Shown piece by piece: positions 26,625 through 35,910 of a stretch of 64,000 nt of DNA; the stretch's first letter is position 1; each line of letters opens with the position of its first letter. This stretch comes from Demequina sp. NBRC 110053 (GTDB lineage Bacteria > Actinomycetota > Actinomycetes > Actinomycetales > Demequinaceae), in NCBI RefSeq assembly GCF_002090095.1, contig NZ_BBRJ01000002.1:62001-126000 (forward strand), written 5' to 3'. The notes beneath the pieces are model-generated. The model saw nothing but the letters and a program-made list of their open reading frames with translations. It made no database searches and had not been told where the DNA came from. The translations under genes and the position numbers were made by a program.

Positions 26625-29069
26625 ATGGCCGCCACGCCAGAGGCGCAGATCGTGGACATCGACGTCAGCGCCGAGATGGAGGCCTCGTTCCTCGAGTACG
26701 CCTACTCGGTCATCTACTCCCGGGCGCTTCCGGATGCGCGCGATGGCCTCAAGCCGGTGCAGCGTCGCATCATCTACTCGATGGGCGAGATGGGGCTGCG
26801 GCCCGATCGGGCCCACGTCAAGTCCTCGCGCGTGGTGGGCGAGGTGATGGGCAAGCTGCACCCCCACGGCGATGGAGCGATCTACGACGCGCTCGTGCGC
26901 ATGGCGCAGCCATTCTCGCTGCGGCTGCCGCTCGTGGATGGTCACGGCAACTTCGGCTCGCTCGATGACGGGCCCGCCGCCTCAAGATACACCGAGGCGC
27001 GGCTCGCGCCCGGCGCCCTCGCCATGCTCGCGGACCTGGGCGAGGACGTGGTCGACACCGTCCCCAACTACGACAACAAGCTCACCCAGCCCGAGGTGCT
27101 CCCTGCCGCCATCCCGAACCTGCTGGTCAACGGCGCATCCGGCATCGCGGTGGGCATGGCGACCAACATGGCGCCCCACAACCTGGTCGAGGTGGTCTCC
27201 GCCGCACGCCATCTGCTCGCGAACCCAAAGGCGGACCTCGAGGAGCTCATGCGGTTCGTGCCGGGGCCGGACCTCCCTGGCGGCGGCAAGATCGTGGGGC
27301 TCGAGGGGGTGCGCGAGGCATACGAGACCGGCCGCGGCAGGTTCGTGACGCGAGCCACCTCCAGGATCGAGAAGGTCACGCCGCGCCGCCAGGGCATCGT
27401 CGTCACGGAGCTCCCCTACCTCGTGGGCCCCGAACGCGTGATCGAGAAGATCAAGGACGGCGTCTCGCGCAAGAAGCTCGAGGGGATCACTGCCGTCACC
27501 GATCTCACCGATCGCAAGCACGGGCTGCGCCTCGTGATCGAGATCAAGAACGGCTACAACCCCGAGGCCGTCCTGGAGCGCCTGTACCGGGCGACGCCCC
27601 TCGAGGAGTCCTTCTCGATGAACAACGTCGCGCTCGTCGGCGGCGAGCCGCGCACGCTGGGTCTCAAGGAGATGCTGCGGGTCTGGATCGACCACCGGAT
27701 CGATGTCGTGCGGCGCCGCAGCCAGCACCGCCTCACGGCGCGCAAGGACAGGCTCCACCTGGTCGACGGTCTGCTGATCGCCATCCTCGACATCGACGAT
27801 GTGATCCAGATCATCCGCTCCTCGGAGGACGCGGGCGAGGCGCGGGCGCGCCTGCAGACGGCATTCGACCTGTCCGAGATCCAGGCCGACTACATCCTCG
27901 AGCTGCGCCTGCGCCGCCTGACCAGGTTCTCGCGCCTCGAGCTCGAGAACGAGAAGGCGCAGCTGCTCGCGGAGATCGCCGAGCTCGAGGAGATCCTCGG
28001 CTCGGAGTCGGTGCTGCGCGACGTCGTGGGCCGCGAGATGGACGCGGTCGCCGCCGAGCATGGCACGCCCCGGCGCACCATCCTGCTCGCCGAGGCGGGG
28101 GCCGTCTCCTCCGCGGCGAGCGCACCCGGGGCGGCTCGCTCCGGCGCCGCCGCGCCGTCGCTCGAGGTCGAGGACTCGCCGTGCTACGCCCTGCTGTCGG
28201 TGACCGGACTCGTCGCTCGCACGGCGGACGATGGCGAGCTCGTACGAGAGGGGCGGCGCAGCTCGCATGACGTGCTGCGCTCGGTGGTCGCGGCGTCCGC
28301 GCGCGCAGACGTGGGCGTGCTGACCAGTGCCGGGCGCGTCCTGCGGCTGTCGCTGCTCGAGGTGCCGGCGCTCGCGCCCACGAGCGAGCCTCCGTCGCTC
28401 GGCGGCGGCAGCCCCATCGGCGAGCTGGTCATGCTCGACAAGGGGGAGGATGCCGTCGCCCTCGTGCCGCTGGACGGCGAGGACCCGCTCGCGATCGGCA
28501 CCGCGCACGGCGTGGTCAAGCGCGTCAAGCCCGAGCCTGCGCCCAGCAGGGACGCCTGGGACGTCATCGCGCTCAAGGAGGGCGACCGCGTCATCGGCGC
28601 CGCCCCGGCGCCGGATGGGGCCGAGCTCGTGTTCGTCTCCGACCAGGCGGCGCTGCTGCACTTCGAGGCGACCCAGTCGTCGGCGCGACCGCAAGGGCGC
28701 ACAGGCGGCGGGATCGCCGGCATCAAGCTTCCCGATGGCGTGCTCGCGGTGTTCTTCGGCGTGGTGGGCGCGGCGGCCGATGCGGTGGTCGTCACCATCG
28801 CGGGCTCGTCGAGCGCTCTCGCCGGCACGGTGCCGGGCTCAGCCAAGGTGACGCCCTTCGCCGAGTACCCGTCGAAGGGCAGGGCCACCGGTGGCGTGCG
28901 GGCGCACCGATTCCTCAAGGGCGAGGATGCGTTGATGCTCGCCTGGGTGGGCGCAGCGCCCGCGCGTGCGGTGTCCGCCGCTGGCCAGGCAGTCGAGCTC
29001 CCGACCGAGCACGGGCGGCGCGACGGCTCCGGGACGGCGCTCGCCGCCCCCGTTGGCGGCATCGGCTGA
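26625..29069 (+). CDS. parC: DNA topoisomerase IV-like subunit A (ParC)
   Basis: An 814-residue type IIA topoisomerase A subunit. [21 protein letters not shown], the winged-helix region, and the active-site Tyr122 in [10 protein letters not shown] are intact. The C-terminal beta-pinwheel lacks a canonical GyrA box and has [12 protein letters not shown] instead, so I call it ParC rather than GyrA. In the quinolone-determining region the usual Ser is Gly84 ([10 protein letters not shown]). ATG 26625 has GAGGAG four bases upstream. Its partner ParE is encoded 7 kb away on the other strand, with ppc and envelope genes between. It relaxes or decatenates DNA with ParE. Confidence 0.92.
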   Translation: MAATPEAQIVDIDVSAEMEASFLEYAYSVIYSRALPDARDGLKPVQRRIIYSMGEMGLRPDRAHVKSSRVVGEVMGKLHPHGDGAIYDALVRMAQPFSLRLPLVDGHGNFGSLDDGPAASRYTEARLAPGALAMLADLGEDVVDTVPNYDNKLTQPEVLPAAIPNLLVNGASGIAVGMATNMAPHNLVEVVSAARHLLANPKADLEELMRFVPGPDLPGGGKIVGLEGVREAYETGRGRFVTRATSRIEKVTPRRQGIVVTELPYLVGPERVIEKIKDGVSRKKLEGITAVTDLTDRKHGLRLVIEIKNGYNPEAVLERLYRATPLEESFSMNNVALVGGEPRTLGLKEMLRVWIDHRIDVVRRRSQHRLTARKDRLHLVDGLLIAILDIDDVIQIIRSSEDAGEARARLQTAFDLSEIQADYILELRLRRLTRFSRLELENEKAQLLAEIAELEEILGSESVLRDVVGREMDAVAAEHGTPRRTILLAEAGAVSSAASAPGAARSGAAAPSLEVEDSPCYALLSVTGLVARTADDGELVREGRRSSHDVLRSVVAASARADVGVLTSAGRVLRLSLLEVPALAPTSEPPSLGGGSPIGELVMLDKGEDAVALVPLDGEDPLAIGTAHGVVKRVKPEPAPSRDAWDVIALKEGDRVIGAAPAPDGAELVFVSDQAALLHFEATQSSARPQGRTGGGIAGIKLPDGVLAVFFGVVGAAADAVVVTIAGSSSALAGTVPGSAKVTPFAEYPSKGRATGGVRAHRFLKGEDALMLAWVGAAPARAVSAAGQAVELPTEHGRRDGSGTALAAPVGGIG

Positions 29070-29111
29070 TCCCCGCGCCCCAGAGGCGGCGCAGCGGTCG
29101 TATCGACGCCA

Positions 29112-29151
29112 ACGGCCCGCCTTGGACTCGCAGGAGCGGAGGGCGGGCCGT
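29112..29151. terminator. Hairpin between convergent parC and ppc
   Basis: ACGGCCCGCC and GGCGGGCCGT form a perfect ten-base stem with a 20-base loop in the 100-base gap between parC and ppc. It could stop both transcripts. No T run follows, as is common in high-GC actinobacteria. Confidence 0.5.
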
Positions 29152-29169
29152 CGCGTGGAGCGGTCGGGG

Positions 29170-31845
29170 TCAGCCGGTGTTCTGCAGGCCGGCGGAGACT
29201 CCTGACACCGTGAGCAGCAGCACATGGCGGAGCTGGTCGACGGCGGCATCGTCTGCGCCGCGACGCAGCGCCGCGAGACTGCGCACCTGGATGAGGGACA
29301 GCGCGTCGACGTATGGCGACCGCAGCTGCACGGCGCGGCCCAGCACCCGACGCCGCTCGAGGGGCCAGGCCGAGCCCGTCACCTTGAGCACCCACTCACG
29401 CGTGAGGCGCATCTCATCGAGCACCATCTGCGCGAGGTCGTCGCGGTCGCCCAGCGCGAGGTAGCGCTCGGCGATGTGCTCGTCGGACTTCGCGAGCGAC
29501 ATCTCGATGTTGTCGAGCAGCGTGGTGAACAGGGGCCACTCGCGATAGGCGCGCTGGAGCTCGTCGAGGTCGCCCGCCTGCGCCAGGGCCGTGCCCAGTC
29601 CGAACCAGCCGGCGAGGTTGATGCGCGCCTGGCTCCAGGCGAACACCCATGGGATCGCGCGCAGGTCGTCAAGCGAGTTCACCGACAGGCCACGCTTGGC
29701 GGGACGCGAGCCGATGTTCAGCAGGCCCACCTCCTCGAGAGGCGTCACCTGAGCGAACCACTGCGGGAAGCCATCTGCCTTCACCAGCTCGTGGAAGCGC
29801 GCCCGGCTGGTGGCGTCGAGGCGAGAGGCGAGCTCGGCGAAGGCTCGCGTGGCCTCAGCGTTGCGCTTCTCGACGCTCGGCGACGCCTGCAGGAGCGTGG
29901 CGGCCGCGACCTCCTCGATGTGTCGCTCGGCGATGACGGGGTCGCCGTACCGCGCCAGGATGACCTCGCCCTGCTCGGTGAGCTTGAACCGGCCGTCGAC
30001 CGAGCCCGGGGGCTGCGCGAGGACAGCGCGGTTGGCGGGACCACCGCCGCGACCGAGCGCGCCGCCGCGGCCGTGGAACAGCGTGAGCGTGAGCTCGTTG
30101 CGCTCTGCCCAGCGGGCGATGCGCTCCTGCGCAGAGTGCAGCGCGAGGGTCGCGGCCACCGGTCCCACATCCTTGGACGAGTCCGAGTAGCCGAGCATCA
30201 CCTCGATGCGGCGGTCGGTCTCGGCCAGGCGCCGCTGCACCGCGGGGAACGCGAGCGCGGCCTCGAGGATCTCGACCGAGTTCTCGAGGTCGTCGAACGT
30301 CTCGAACAGCGGGATCGCGTCGATCACCGGCGCGTCGGCGCCGTCGCCGAAGGCGTGCTCGGCGAGCTGGTAGACGGCCTCCAGGTGCTCGGGCGCCTGC
30401 GTGAAGGACACGATGTAGCGGCGGGCCGCCTTGATGCCGTACCGCTGCTGCACGGCGCCGATGGCACGGAAGGTGTCGAGCACCTCCCGCGTGCGCGGCT
30501 CGAGCGAGCCGTGGACGCCGTTCGCGGCGATGTCCTCGAGCGCCGCAGCATGCACCTGTGAGTGCTGACGAACCTCGAGCTCCGCGAGGTGGAAGCCGAA
30601 CGTCTGCACCTGCCACAGGAGGCGCTGGAGCGAGCCGTACGCGACACGCGGAGCGCCGGCCGCGACGAGCGATGCCTGCACCGTCACAAGGTCGGCCTCG
30701 AGCTCGTCGGGCGATCCGTACTGCAGATCCGCGTTGCGCTCCTGCGTCGCCGCAAGACGAGCGGCGATGACGAGCAGCGCCGCGCGGTGGGTCTCCCCCG
30801 GCGCGTCCGCATCGGCAGCCGCGCTCAGGCCGGTGTCCCGTTGAGCCTGGCGCTGGCGCAGTGCGAGCAGCTCCTCGGATGGCGGCGTCGAGCCGTCATG
30901 CAGGCTCAGCCTGTCCGCGACATCGCGCGCGGAGGCCTCGAGGGCGCGCACGGCGTGCTCGGACGCGAGTGCCGCCGCCGCACGTGTCACGTCAGCGGTC
31001 ACGTTCGGGTTGCCGTCCCTGTCTCCGCCGATCCACGAGCCCAGGCTCACGAACGGACGTGCGAGCGGCTCGCGGCGGCCCGCGTCCGGACCCGCGAGGA
31101 AGTCGTCGAGGCGGTGGTAGACACGGGGGAACGTCTCGAACATGGTCGCATCGAACACCTCCAGCGCGGCGGCGACCTCGTCCAGGACCTGGGGCTTGGA
31201 GGCACGGATGAGGCTGGTGCGCCACAGCGCGTCGATCTGCGCGAGCAGCGCGCGGTCGGACTCCGCCTGAGTGGTGCCGCCCAGCTGCGAGTGGTCACGC
31301 TCGGTGAGGAGGTCGGAGATGCGTCGGACGGCACCCGACACTGCGGGCCGTCTGGCCTCAGTCGGGTGCGCGGTGAGCACGGGCCTGAACTCGAGTGCCT
31401 GGACGCGGCGCAGGGCCTCGTCCTCGCCCACCTCGGATGCGAGCTGCTGCACGGCCTTCGACAACGAGTCGTCCTCGGTGAGGGACTGCGCCTGGCGCTG
31501 TCGCAGCACGCGCACGCGGTGGTGCTCCTCGGCGAGGTTGGCGAGGTGGAAGTAGCAGGTGAAGGCCCGCGCCACCTGCTCGGCACGCTCGAGCGAGAAG
31601 CTCTCGACGAGCTCCATGGCCTGGTCGAGCGCGGCCGGGCCCTCGGCGTCGCGAGCCTCGTGCGCACGGATCGCAAGCTCACGCAGCTTCTCGACGTCCG
31701 CGAGGAGTCCTTCTCCTGAGGACTCGGCGATCACCTGTCCCAGCAGTCCACCCAACAGGCGGACGTCGTCGCGAAGGGGGTCGGGTACGGCGTGTCGAGC
31801 GAGGTCGCGCTCCGCCGGGGCTTCGGGCGTGGGGTTCTCAGTCAC
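29170..31845 (-). CDS. ppc: Phosphoenolpyruvate carboxylase
   Basis: Ppc (891 residues) carboxylates PEP to oxaloacetate, replenishing the TCA cycle. The catalytic motifs are complete: VLTAHPTEARR, GYSDSSKDVG, FHGRGGALGRGGGP and the invariant C-terminal GVSAGLQNTG. I place the start at GTG 31845 (TENPTPEAPAERD) because TACGCT lies seven bases before it, a leaderless arrangement; the 32-codon extension to 31941 is unlike the family. It converges on parC and is downstream of the thrE gene on the same strand. Confidence 0.95.
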   Translation of the reverse strand: MTENPTPEAPAERDLARHAVPDPLRDDVRLLGGLLGQVIAESSGEGLLADVEKLRELAIRAHEARDAEGPAALDQAMELVESFSLERAEQVARAFTCYFHLANLAEEHHRVRVLRQRQAQSLTEDDSLSKAVQQLASEVGEDEALRRVQALEFRPVLTAHPTEARRPAVSGAVRRISDLLTERDHSQLGGTTQAESDRALLAQIDALWRTSLIRASKPQVLDEVAAALEVFDATMFETFPRVYHRLDDFLAGPDAGRREPLARPFVSLGSWIGGDRDGNPNVTADVTRAAAALASEHAVRALEASARDVADRLSLHDGSTPPSEELLALRQRQAQRDTGLSAAADADAPGETHRAALLVIAARLAATQERNADLQYGSPDELEADLVTVQASLVAAGAPRVAYGSLQRLLWQVQTFGFHLAELEVRQHSQVHAAALEDIAANGVHGSLEPRTREVLDTFRAIGAVQQRYGIKAARRYIVSFTQAPEHLEAVYQLAEHAFGDGADAPVIDAIPLFETFDDLENSVEILEAALAFPAVQRRLAETDRRIEVMLGYSDSSKDVGPVAATLALHSAQERIARWAERNELTLTLFHGRGGALGRGGGPANRAVLAQPPGSVDGRFKLTEQGEVILARYGDPVIAERHIEEVAAATLLQASPSVEKRNAEATRAFAELASRLDATSRARFHELVKADGFPQWFAQVTPLEEVGLLNIGSRPAKRGLSVNSLDDLRAIPWVFAWSQARINLAGWFGLGTALAQAGDLDELQRAYREWPLFTTLLDNIEMSLAKSDEHIAERYLALGDRDDLAQMVLDEMRLTREWVLKVTGSAWPLERRRVLGRAVQLRSPYVDALSLIQVRSLAALRRGADDAAVDQLRHVLLLTVSGVSAGLQNTG

Positions 31846-31852
31846 GCGTCCG

Positions 31853-31858
31853 AGCGTA
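31853..31858 (-). promoter_or_regulatory. Putative -10 of a leaderless promoter (ppc)
   Basis: TACGCT on the minus strand lies seven bases before GTG 31845. This spacing decides the ppc start. Confidence 0.5.
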
Positions 31859-31916
31859 CTGGCACACCCCCCGAGACTCCTAAAGCAGCAGCCGAATCGG
31901 AGTAAAGGGCGGGCCA

Positions 31917-33245
31917 TCACCGAGTCGCGGTGGATGCCCACTCCCGGTCAGTGAGCAGCTTGGCGACGACGAGGCCGACCATGATCGCGAGGACCACGAG
32001 CGTCACCTCGAGCACCCCGGCCGTGGCTGCGGTGTACTGACCGGCGTTGAGGCTCACGAGCGCCTCGTGCGCGGCGACGCCGGGGATCATGACCAGCACG
32101 GCGGGCACGGACAGCGTGATCACGGGGAAACGTCCGCGACCGGCCGCGCCGGCCGCGAGGACCCCGACGACGAGGCAGGCGACCGCCGTCGCTGCCTGCA
32201 CGGGCGCATCGCGGTCGACGGCGAGCAGACGGCCGGTGTTCGCTATCGCGCCGATGCCGGCTGCGATGGCCGCCATGCGCCACGGGCTGTTGAACATCAG
32301 CGCGAAGCCCAGCACGCCGATGCCGCTCGCCGCAGCCCAGACGACGACCTGCACGAGGCTTGACACGTCGGCATCGGGCCGGCTCGCGGTCGACAGCGGT
32401 TCGATGAGCGCGAACAGCCAGACGCTCACCCCAGCCGCCATGGTGATCATCGTCCCGAATGCGATGCGCTGGATGCCTGCCTGCAGATCCATCTTGGCCA
32501 TGTCGAGCGCCCCGGTGATGAGCGCGAATCCCGGCAGCAGGTACAGCACCGATGAGATGTAGCCCGCCGCATGGGTCTCGACCTGGTCGACGCCGAGACC
32601 GATGCCAGCGATGGCGAGCACGTACAGGCCCGTCGACACGGCGGCCGCAGCCATGGTGGTGCCGAAGGCGTTGAAGTGCCGGTGCGCCAGGGCGCGCCGC
32701 GTCCACTGCCCGAGCGCGGCGGCGATGAAGACGGCTGCCACCTCCCAGGCATGGGCATGGTTGAGGACGGCGAAGGCGGCGCAGGCGAAGCCCGCGAACG
32801 CCGAGTTCGCGACGCCCGGGTAGAGCGGTCCCCTGCCCTCGATGGCGTCGAGCGCGCGGTTGACCTCCTCCGGCGTCGTGCGAGCGGGCAAGGTCCGACG
32901 CATGCGATCGAGTCCCGCCAACCGGTCCGCGTTGACCGCGAACGAGGTGTTCTCCGCCACCTCCGTACGGAAGATCCGCCCACGGTGCGATGTCGCCGCG
33001 ATGTCGGTCATCGACACGTGGTTCGCGTGGTGATCAACCCCGAGCGCGGCGGCCACCGCTCGCATCGCCTGGCGCACGCGGTAGCTCGCAGTCCCGGCCG
33101 CGAGCATGAGCTGCCCCGTGCGGATGACGACGCGAGACTGCTCGATCAGCGAGACCGGCTCGAGGCTTTCCTCCATCTCGAATGCCGCGCGCACGCGCTC
33201 GTCGCCGTCCTGGGATTCGTCGTCGGGGTCGTCGATGTCGCTCAC
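31917..33245 (-). CDS. ThrE-family threonine/serine exporter
   Basis: A membrane protein of 442 residues with the ThrE domain (DUF1212) in the first half and the ThrE_2 domain in the second. After an acidic N-terminus come IRTGQLMLAAGTASYRVRQAM and the HVSMTDIAAT segment, then about ten hydrophobic helices. ThrE of Corynebacterium exports threonine and serine. GTG 33245 is chosen because GAGGA lies seven bases before it; ATG 33263 and GTG 33275 are in-frame alternatives. The transported substrate is inferred from the family. Confidence 0.87.
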   Translation of the reverse strand: MSDIDDPDDESQDGDERVRAAFEMEESLEPVSLIEQSRVVIRTGQLMLAAGTASYRVRQAMRAVAAALGVDHHANHVSMTDIAATSHRGRIFRTEVAENTSFAVNADRLAGLDRMRRTLPARTTPEEVNRALDAIEGRGPLYPGVANSAFAGFACAAFAVLNHAHAWEVAAVFIAAALGQWTRRALAHRHFNAFGTTMAAAAVSTGLYVLAIAGIGLGVDQVETHAAGYISSVLYLLPGFALITGALDMAKMDLQAGIQRIAFGTMITMAAGVSVWLFALIEPLSTASRPDADVSSLVQVVVWAAASGIGVLGFALMFNSPWRMAAIAAGIGAIANTGRLLAVDRDAPVQAATAVACLVVGVLAAGAAGRGRFPVITLSVPAVLVMIPGVAAHEALVSLNAGQYTAATAGVLEVTLVVLAIMVGLVVAKLLTDREWASTATR

Positions 33246-33303
33246 GCGCCCATCCTCACGCATGTCGGCGTCCACGCGTGCGGGCGCGCGCCGCGCGGAC
33301 GCG

Positions 33304-33687
33304 TCACGCCTGCGCGGCGAGGCTCGCGAGGCGCGCCTCGATGACGGCCTGCCACTGTCGTGCGCGCCGCCTGGCCTCCATGACCACGCCTGCCGCCAGT
33401 CCCGTGCCGATCGCCGCCCCTGCGGCGATCGATCGCCGGCCCAGCAGCCCGGACGCGACCGTCGTGGCGACGCCCATGATCACCGAGCCACCGATCGCGA
33501 AGTACGAGCGCGCGTAGGCGGACATCTCCGCCAGGGCCGCAGCGTCCTCGCACCTGAGAATCTGATCGACATCGTCCGGGGTGATCGGACGCGGCCCGAG
33601 GGCGCTCGCCCCCATGTTCGGCAGTCCGGCGTCGCGTGAGGGATAGCTGGGTCCCCCCCACACCTGCGCCGCTCGTGTCGAGCCCAT
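33304..33687 (-). CDS. Small membrane protein of unknown function
   Basis: A 127-residue protein I do not recognise. A Gly/Pro-rich N-terminus (about 1-35) leads into a helical region (DDVDQILRCEDAAALAEM), then two hydrophobic stretches near 62-82 and 87-104 that look like a Gly/Ala-rich membrane hairpin, and a basic C-terminal helix (EARRRARQWQAVIEARL). ATG 33687 has a good GAGGAGG site seven bases upstream, so translation is likely. It lies between the sortase and thrE genes on the same strand. No function is proposed. Confidence 0.65.
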   Translation of the reverse strand: MGSTRAAQVWGGPSYPSRDAGLPNMGASALGPRPITPDDVDQILRCEDAAALAEMSAYARSYFAIGGSVIMGVATTVASGLLGRRSIAAGAAIGTGLAAGVVMEARRRARQWQAVIEARLASLAAQA

Positions 33688-33768
33688 CGTCGCCTCCTCG
33701 ATTCCGTCCCCGTCGTGGGCGCTGTCGTTCGCGGAACGCTCACGCTCCCCGCAGGCATTCCGGACCCG

Positions 33769-34437
33769 TCATGCCCCGACGGCTCGCGCGAAGACCACGA
33801 TGTTGTCGTCGAAGTGCCCAGTCGAGGAGTCGAACTCGCCTCCGCAGGTGATCAGCCGCAGCTCCGGCCCCTCGGTGTTCGCGTACACGTCGACCGTCGG
33901 GAACTCGTCCTTCGGATGCTGCTCCATGCGGGTGACCTCGTACGTGACAATCGCGCCATCGTCCTGCTCGACCGTGATGCTGTCACCCTCCGCGAGCTCG
34001 GTGAGACGGTAGAACACCGATGGGTCACCGTTCCAGCTGACATGCCCGGCGATGACGGCTGGGCCCACCGCGCCCGGTCGGGGACCACCCTTGAACCAGC
34101 CCGCGAGGTCGGTGTCGACCGGGGTCGCCAGGGAGCCGTCGTCGAGCAGACCCAGCTGCTCGAGCTCGGTGTCCACGCCGATCGCAGGGACCTCCAGCCG
34201 CACCGGCAGGGCCTGCGGGCCGGGCTCGACGTCGATCTGGCTGGTCAGCGGGTCCGCCGTCGGCGACTCGTCGGCCGCCACGGTGGGCGTGCCGTCGTCC
34301 TCGGCTCCAGGCGGGGTAGTGGACGCTGCGCTCGCCAGCGGAGCGGGCGTCGCGACGCGCACCCCCTCGACGGCCAGGACGGCGAGCACCGCCGCAAGCG
34401 CGACAAGCGCGAGCCCCGCGATCATTCGTCGGTTCAT
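33769..34437 (-). CDS. Class F sortase
   Basis: A 222-residue membrane-anchored transpeptidase of the actinobacterial class F sortase type. A signal anchor (about 5-24) and an Ala/Pro/Thr linker precede the sortase barrel, which begins at PVRLEVPAIGVDTEL. The catalytic His132 (AGHVSW) and Cys198 (LITCGG) are present. The Arg expected on the next strand is not obvious: after the Cys the sequence is GGEFDSSTGHFDDNIVV and the next Arg is residue 218. AAGGA lies upstream of ATG 34437. The preceding gene encodes a secreted protein with a sorting-like tail, its probable substrate. Confidence 0.88.
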   Translation of the reverse strand: MNRRMIAGLALVALAAVLAVLAVEGVRVATPAPLASAASTTPPGAEDDGTPTVAADESPTADPLTSQIDVEPGPQALPVRLEVPAIGVDTELEQLGLLDDGSLATPVDTDLAGWFKGGPRPGAVGPAVIAGHVSWNGDPSVFYRLTELAEGDSITVEQDDGAIVTYEVTRMEQHPKDEFPTVDVYANTEGPELRLITCGGEFDSSTGHFDDNIVVFARAVGA

Positions 34438-34479
34438 CGTGATCGTGTCCTTCCTGAGGTCCCGGCCCCCTGCATGAGG

Positions 34480-34515
34480 CCGCCCGGGCCCGCGACCAGT
34501 CGCGAGCCCGGGCGG
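34480..34515 (-). terminator. Strong hairpin between the CHRD gene and the sortase gene
   Basis: Sixteen-base arms (34480-34495 and 34500-34515) pair with one mismatch around a four-base loop. It lies directly after the CHRD gene and 42 bases before the sortase start, so it may end the abundant CHRD message or attenuate read-through into the sortase gene. Confidence 0.6.
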
Positions 34516-34533
34516 GTGTGATGCGGGACGTGC

Positions 34534-35295
34534 CTACTGCTCGACGCGGCGGCGGCTGGCGACGGCGAGGCCGATGCCAGCGGCGGCGGTCACGGCAGCA
34601 GCCGAGCCGAGGACGACGGCACCAGTGGTGTCGGACGTCGCATCGCCTGTCTGCACGCCGCCGATGGGCGCGACGGACTGCGAGGCGCCGAACGCGCCAC
34701 AGGTGGCGGGGATGGTGGCCTCGAGCGGCAGGGACTCGTCGAGCGACGAGACCGCGTCACCGTCGTAGGTGCCCGAGTCATCGAGGTCGATGCCGTGCTG
34801 GACGAGGTGCAGGTTGGACAGCGAATCCGCCGTCTCCTGTGACACCTCAAAGGTGCGGCTGTACTCGAGGTTGCCCTCATCGTCCGCGACCGGGAAGCGG
34901 TCGACGGCAAGGGCGGAGTCTCCCGACGTGTCGCCCTCGGTGGTGAGCGACACCATGACGCCTCCGTACATGACCGCGGCCTCCATCGTGCTCAGCAGCC
35001 CGTCGCCGTCCTCGTCGAGCTCCTCGACGTCACCCGGGGTCGGGCACGTGAAGTTCGCGTCGGCAGCGCCGTGGAGGTGCTGCGCATGCGGGGCGCCCGG
35101 CGCGAAGCCGGTGCCGGAGATCTCGACGCGCACCGTGGTGCCGTCGACGGTCACCATCGCTGTGGACTCGGCGCCCGAGCCGTTCAGCTCGTCGAGCGTC
35201 GCGTTGTAGCCCTCAGCCGCGGCGGCGCCTCCCGCTCCCAGGCCGACGATGGTCGCCGCACCGGCCGCGGCGAGAGTGGATCGCAGAATCTTCAT
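34534..35295 (-). CDS. Secreted CHRD-like surface protein with EF-hand loop and sorting-type tail
   Basis: A 253-residue exported protein. A signal peptide (about 1-27, ending GGAAAA) precedes a CHRD-like beta domain with HAQHLHG at 70-76. Residues 94-105 (DEDGDGLLSTME) are a perfect EF-hand calcium loop, and 170-180 (DLDDSGTYDGD) a partial second one. Two Cys (84 and 199) could form a disulfide. The C-terminus has PIGGVQTGD (210-218), a hydrophobic helix (226-246) and RRR (248-250), the layout of a sortase substrate though not LPXTG. AAGGA precedes ATG 35295. The downstream class F sortase probably anchors it. The ligand is unknown; CHRD proteins are poorly characterised. Confidence 0.72.
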   Translation of the reverse strand: MKILRSTLAAAGAATIVGLGAGGAAAAEGYNATLDELNGSGAESTAMVTVDGTTVRVEISGTGFAPGAPHAQHLHGAADANFTCPTPGDVEELDEDGDGLLSTMEAAVMYGGVMVSLTTEGDTSGDSALAVDRFPVADDEGNLEYSRTFEVSQETADSLSNLHLVQHGIDLDDSGTYDGDAVSSLDESLPLEATIPATCGAFGASQSVAPIGGVQTGDATSDTTGAVVLGSAAAVTAAAGIGLAVASRRRVEQ

Positions 35296-35385
35296 GATGC
35301 TTCCTTCCGTCGAGGGGCGACAACCTGCCGTCCCTTCCCGGAAAGCCCGCGTGAACGCCCCTTTCGACGCATCTGCAAGGTCTCT

Positions 35386-35418
35386 CCACCCGCCGGTTCG
35401 GCCGGAGGATGCGGGTGG
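35386..35418. terminator. Hairpin upstream of the CHRD gene
   Basis: CCACCCGC and GCGGGTGG form an eight-base stem whose loop contains a further CCGG/CCGG pairing. It lies in the 180-base gap between the 35476-35910 gene and the CHRD gene, so it may terminate the parE operon. The rest of this gap should hold the CHRD promoter, which I could not place. Confidence 0.4.
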
Positions 35419-35475
35419 ATTGGTCGACCGCCGCTCCTGCGCCGCTCGGCGCGCTCAGACGTGAGCCGAGGAGCC

Positions 35476-35910
35476 TCAGGCCTGGAAGCCCACGTACTGT
35501 CGCCACTCATAGGAGCGCCGCAGGCGTTCCTTGTGGACGGCGGCCGACCATCGATCGAACGCCAGCGCGAGGATGGCGCCCACGATGAACCCGACCGCCG
35601 GCGCACCCCAGCCCTCGTCGGCAGCGCCGGCGACGGCCCCGAGAGCGGCCACCGAGAAGCCGACGAGCGCCCCGATCAGCACAGCGAGGGTCGCGAGCGG
35701 ACGCCCGGTGCGCTCGAGCACCCACAGGTGCCGGCGCAGCTCCTCGATGCGCCCCGACTCCTCGAGCTCGGCCTCGAGCACGGTGCACCGCCGAGCGAGG
35801 CCCACGATGGAGCCGTCGACGATCACGCGATCGTCACGCGTGCGTGCACGGCGGCGGTCATGGAAGCCGTGCGGATGGACGCCGCAGGTGAGCCCCTGCG
35901 TGGCGCTCAC
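35476..35910 (-). CDS. Small membrane protein with coiled-coil N-terminal half
   Basis: A 144-residue protein with no family I recognise. Residues about 35-70 (VGLARRCTVLEAELEESGRI and on) are heptad-like and charged, suggesting a coiled coil. Two hydrophobic helices follow (about 73-95 and 102-118), then a basic tail (VHKERLRRSYEWRQYVGF). The N-terminus is His/Arg-rich. The start GTG 35910 overlaps the parE TGA (GTGA), so it is translationally coupled to parE. The topology, two helices with both ends inside, is inferred. Confidence 0.6.
   Translation of the reverse strand: MSATQGLTCGVHPHGFHDRRRARTRDDRVIVDGSIVGLARRCTVLEAELEESGRIEELRRHLWVLERTGRPLATLAVLIGALVGFSVAALGAVAGAADEGWGAPAVGFIVGAILALAFDRWSAAVHKERLRRSYEWRQYVGFQA

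Noticed and set aside
35296-35475. Possible ECF sigma factor promoter before the CHRD gene
   Set aside because: Some GC-rich hexamers resemble ECF boxes, but I found no pair with convincing sequence and spacing.
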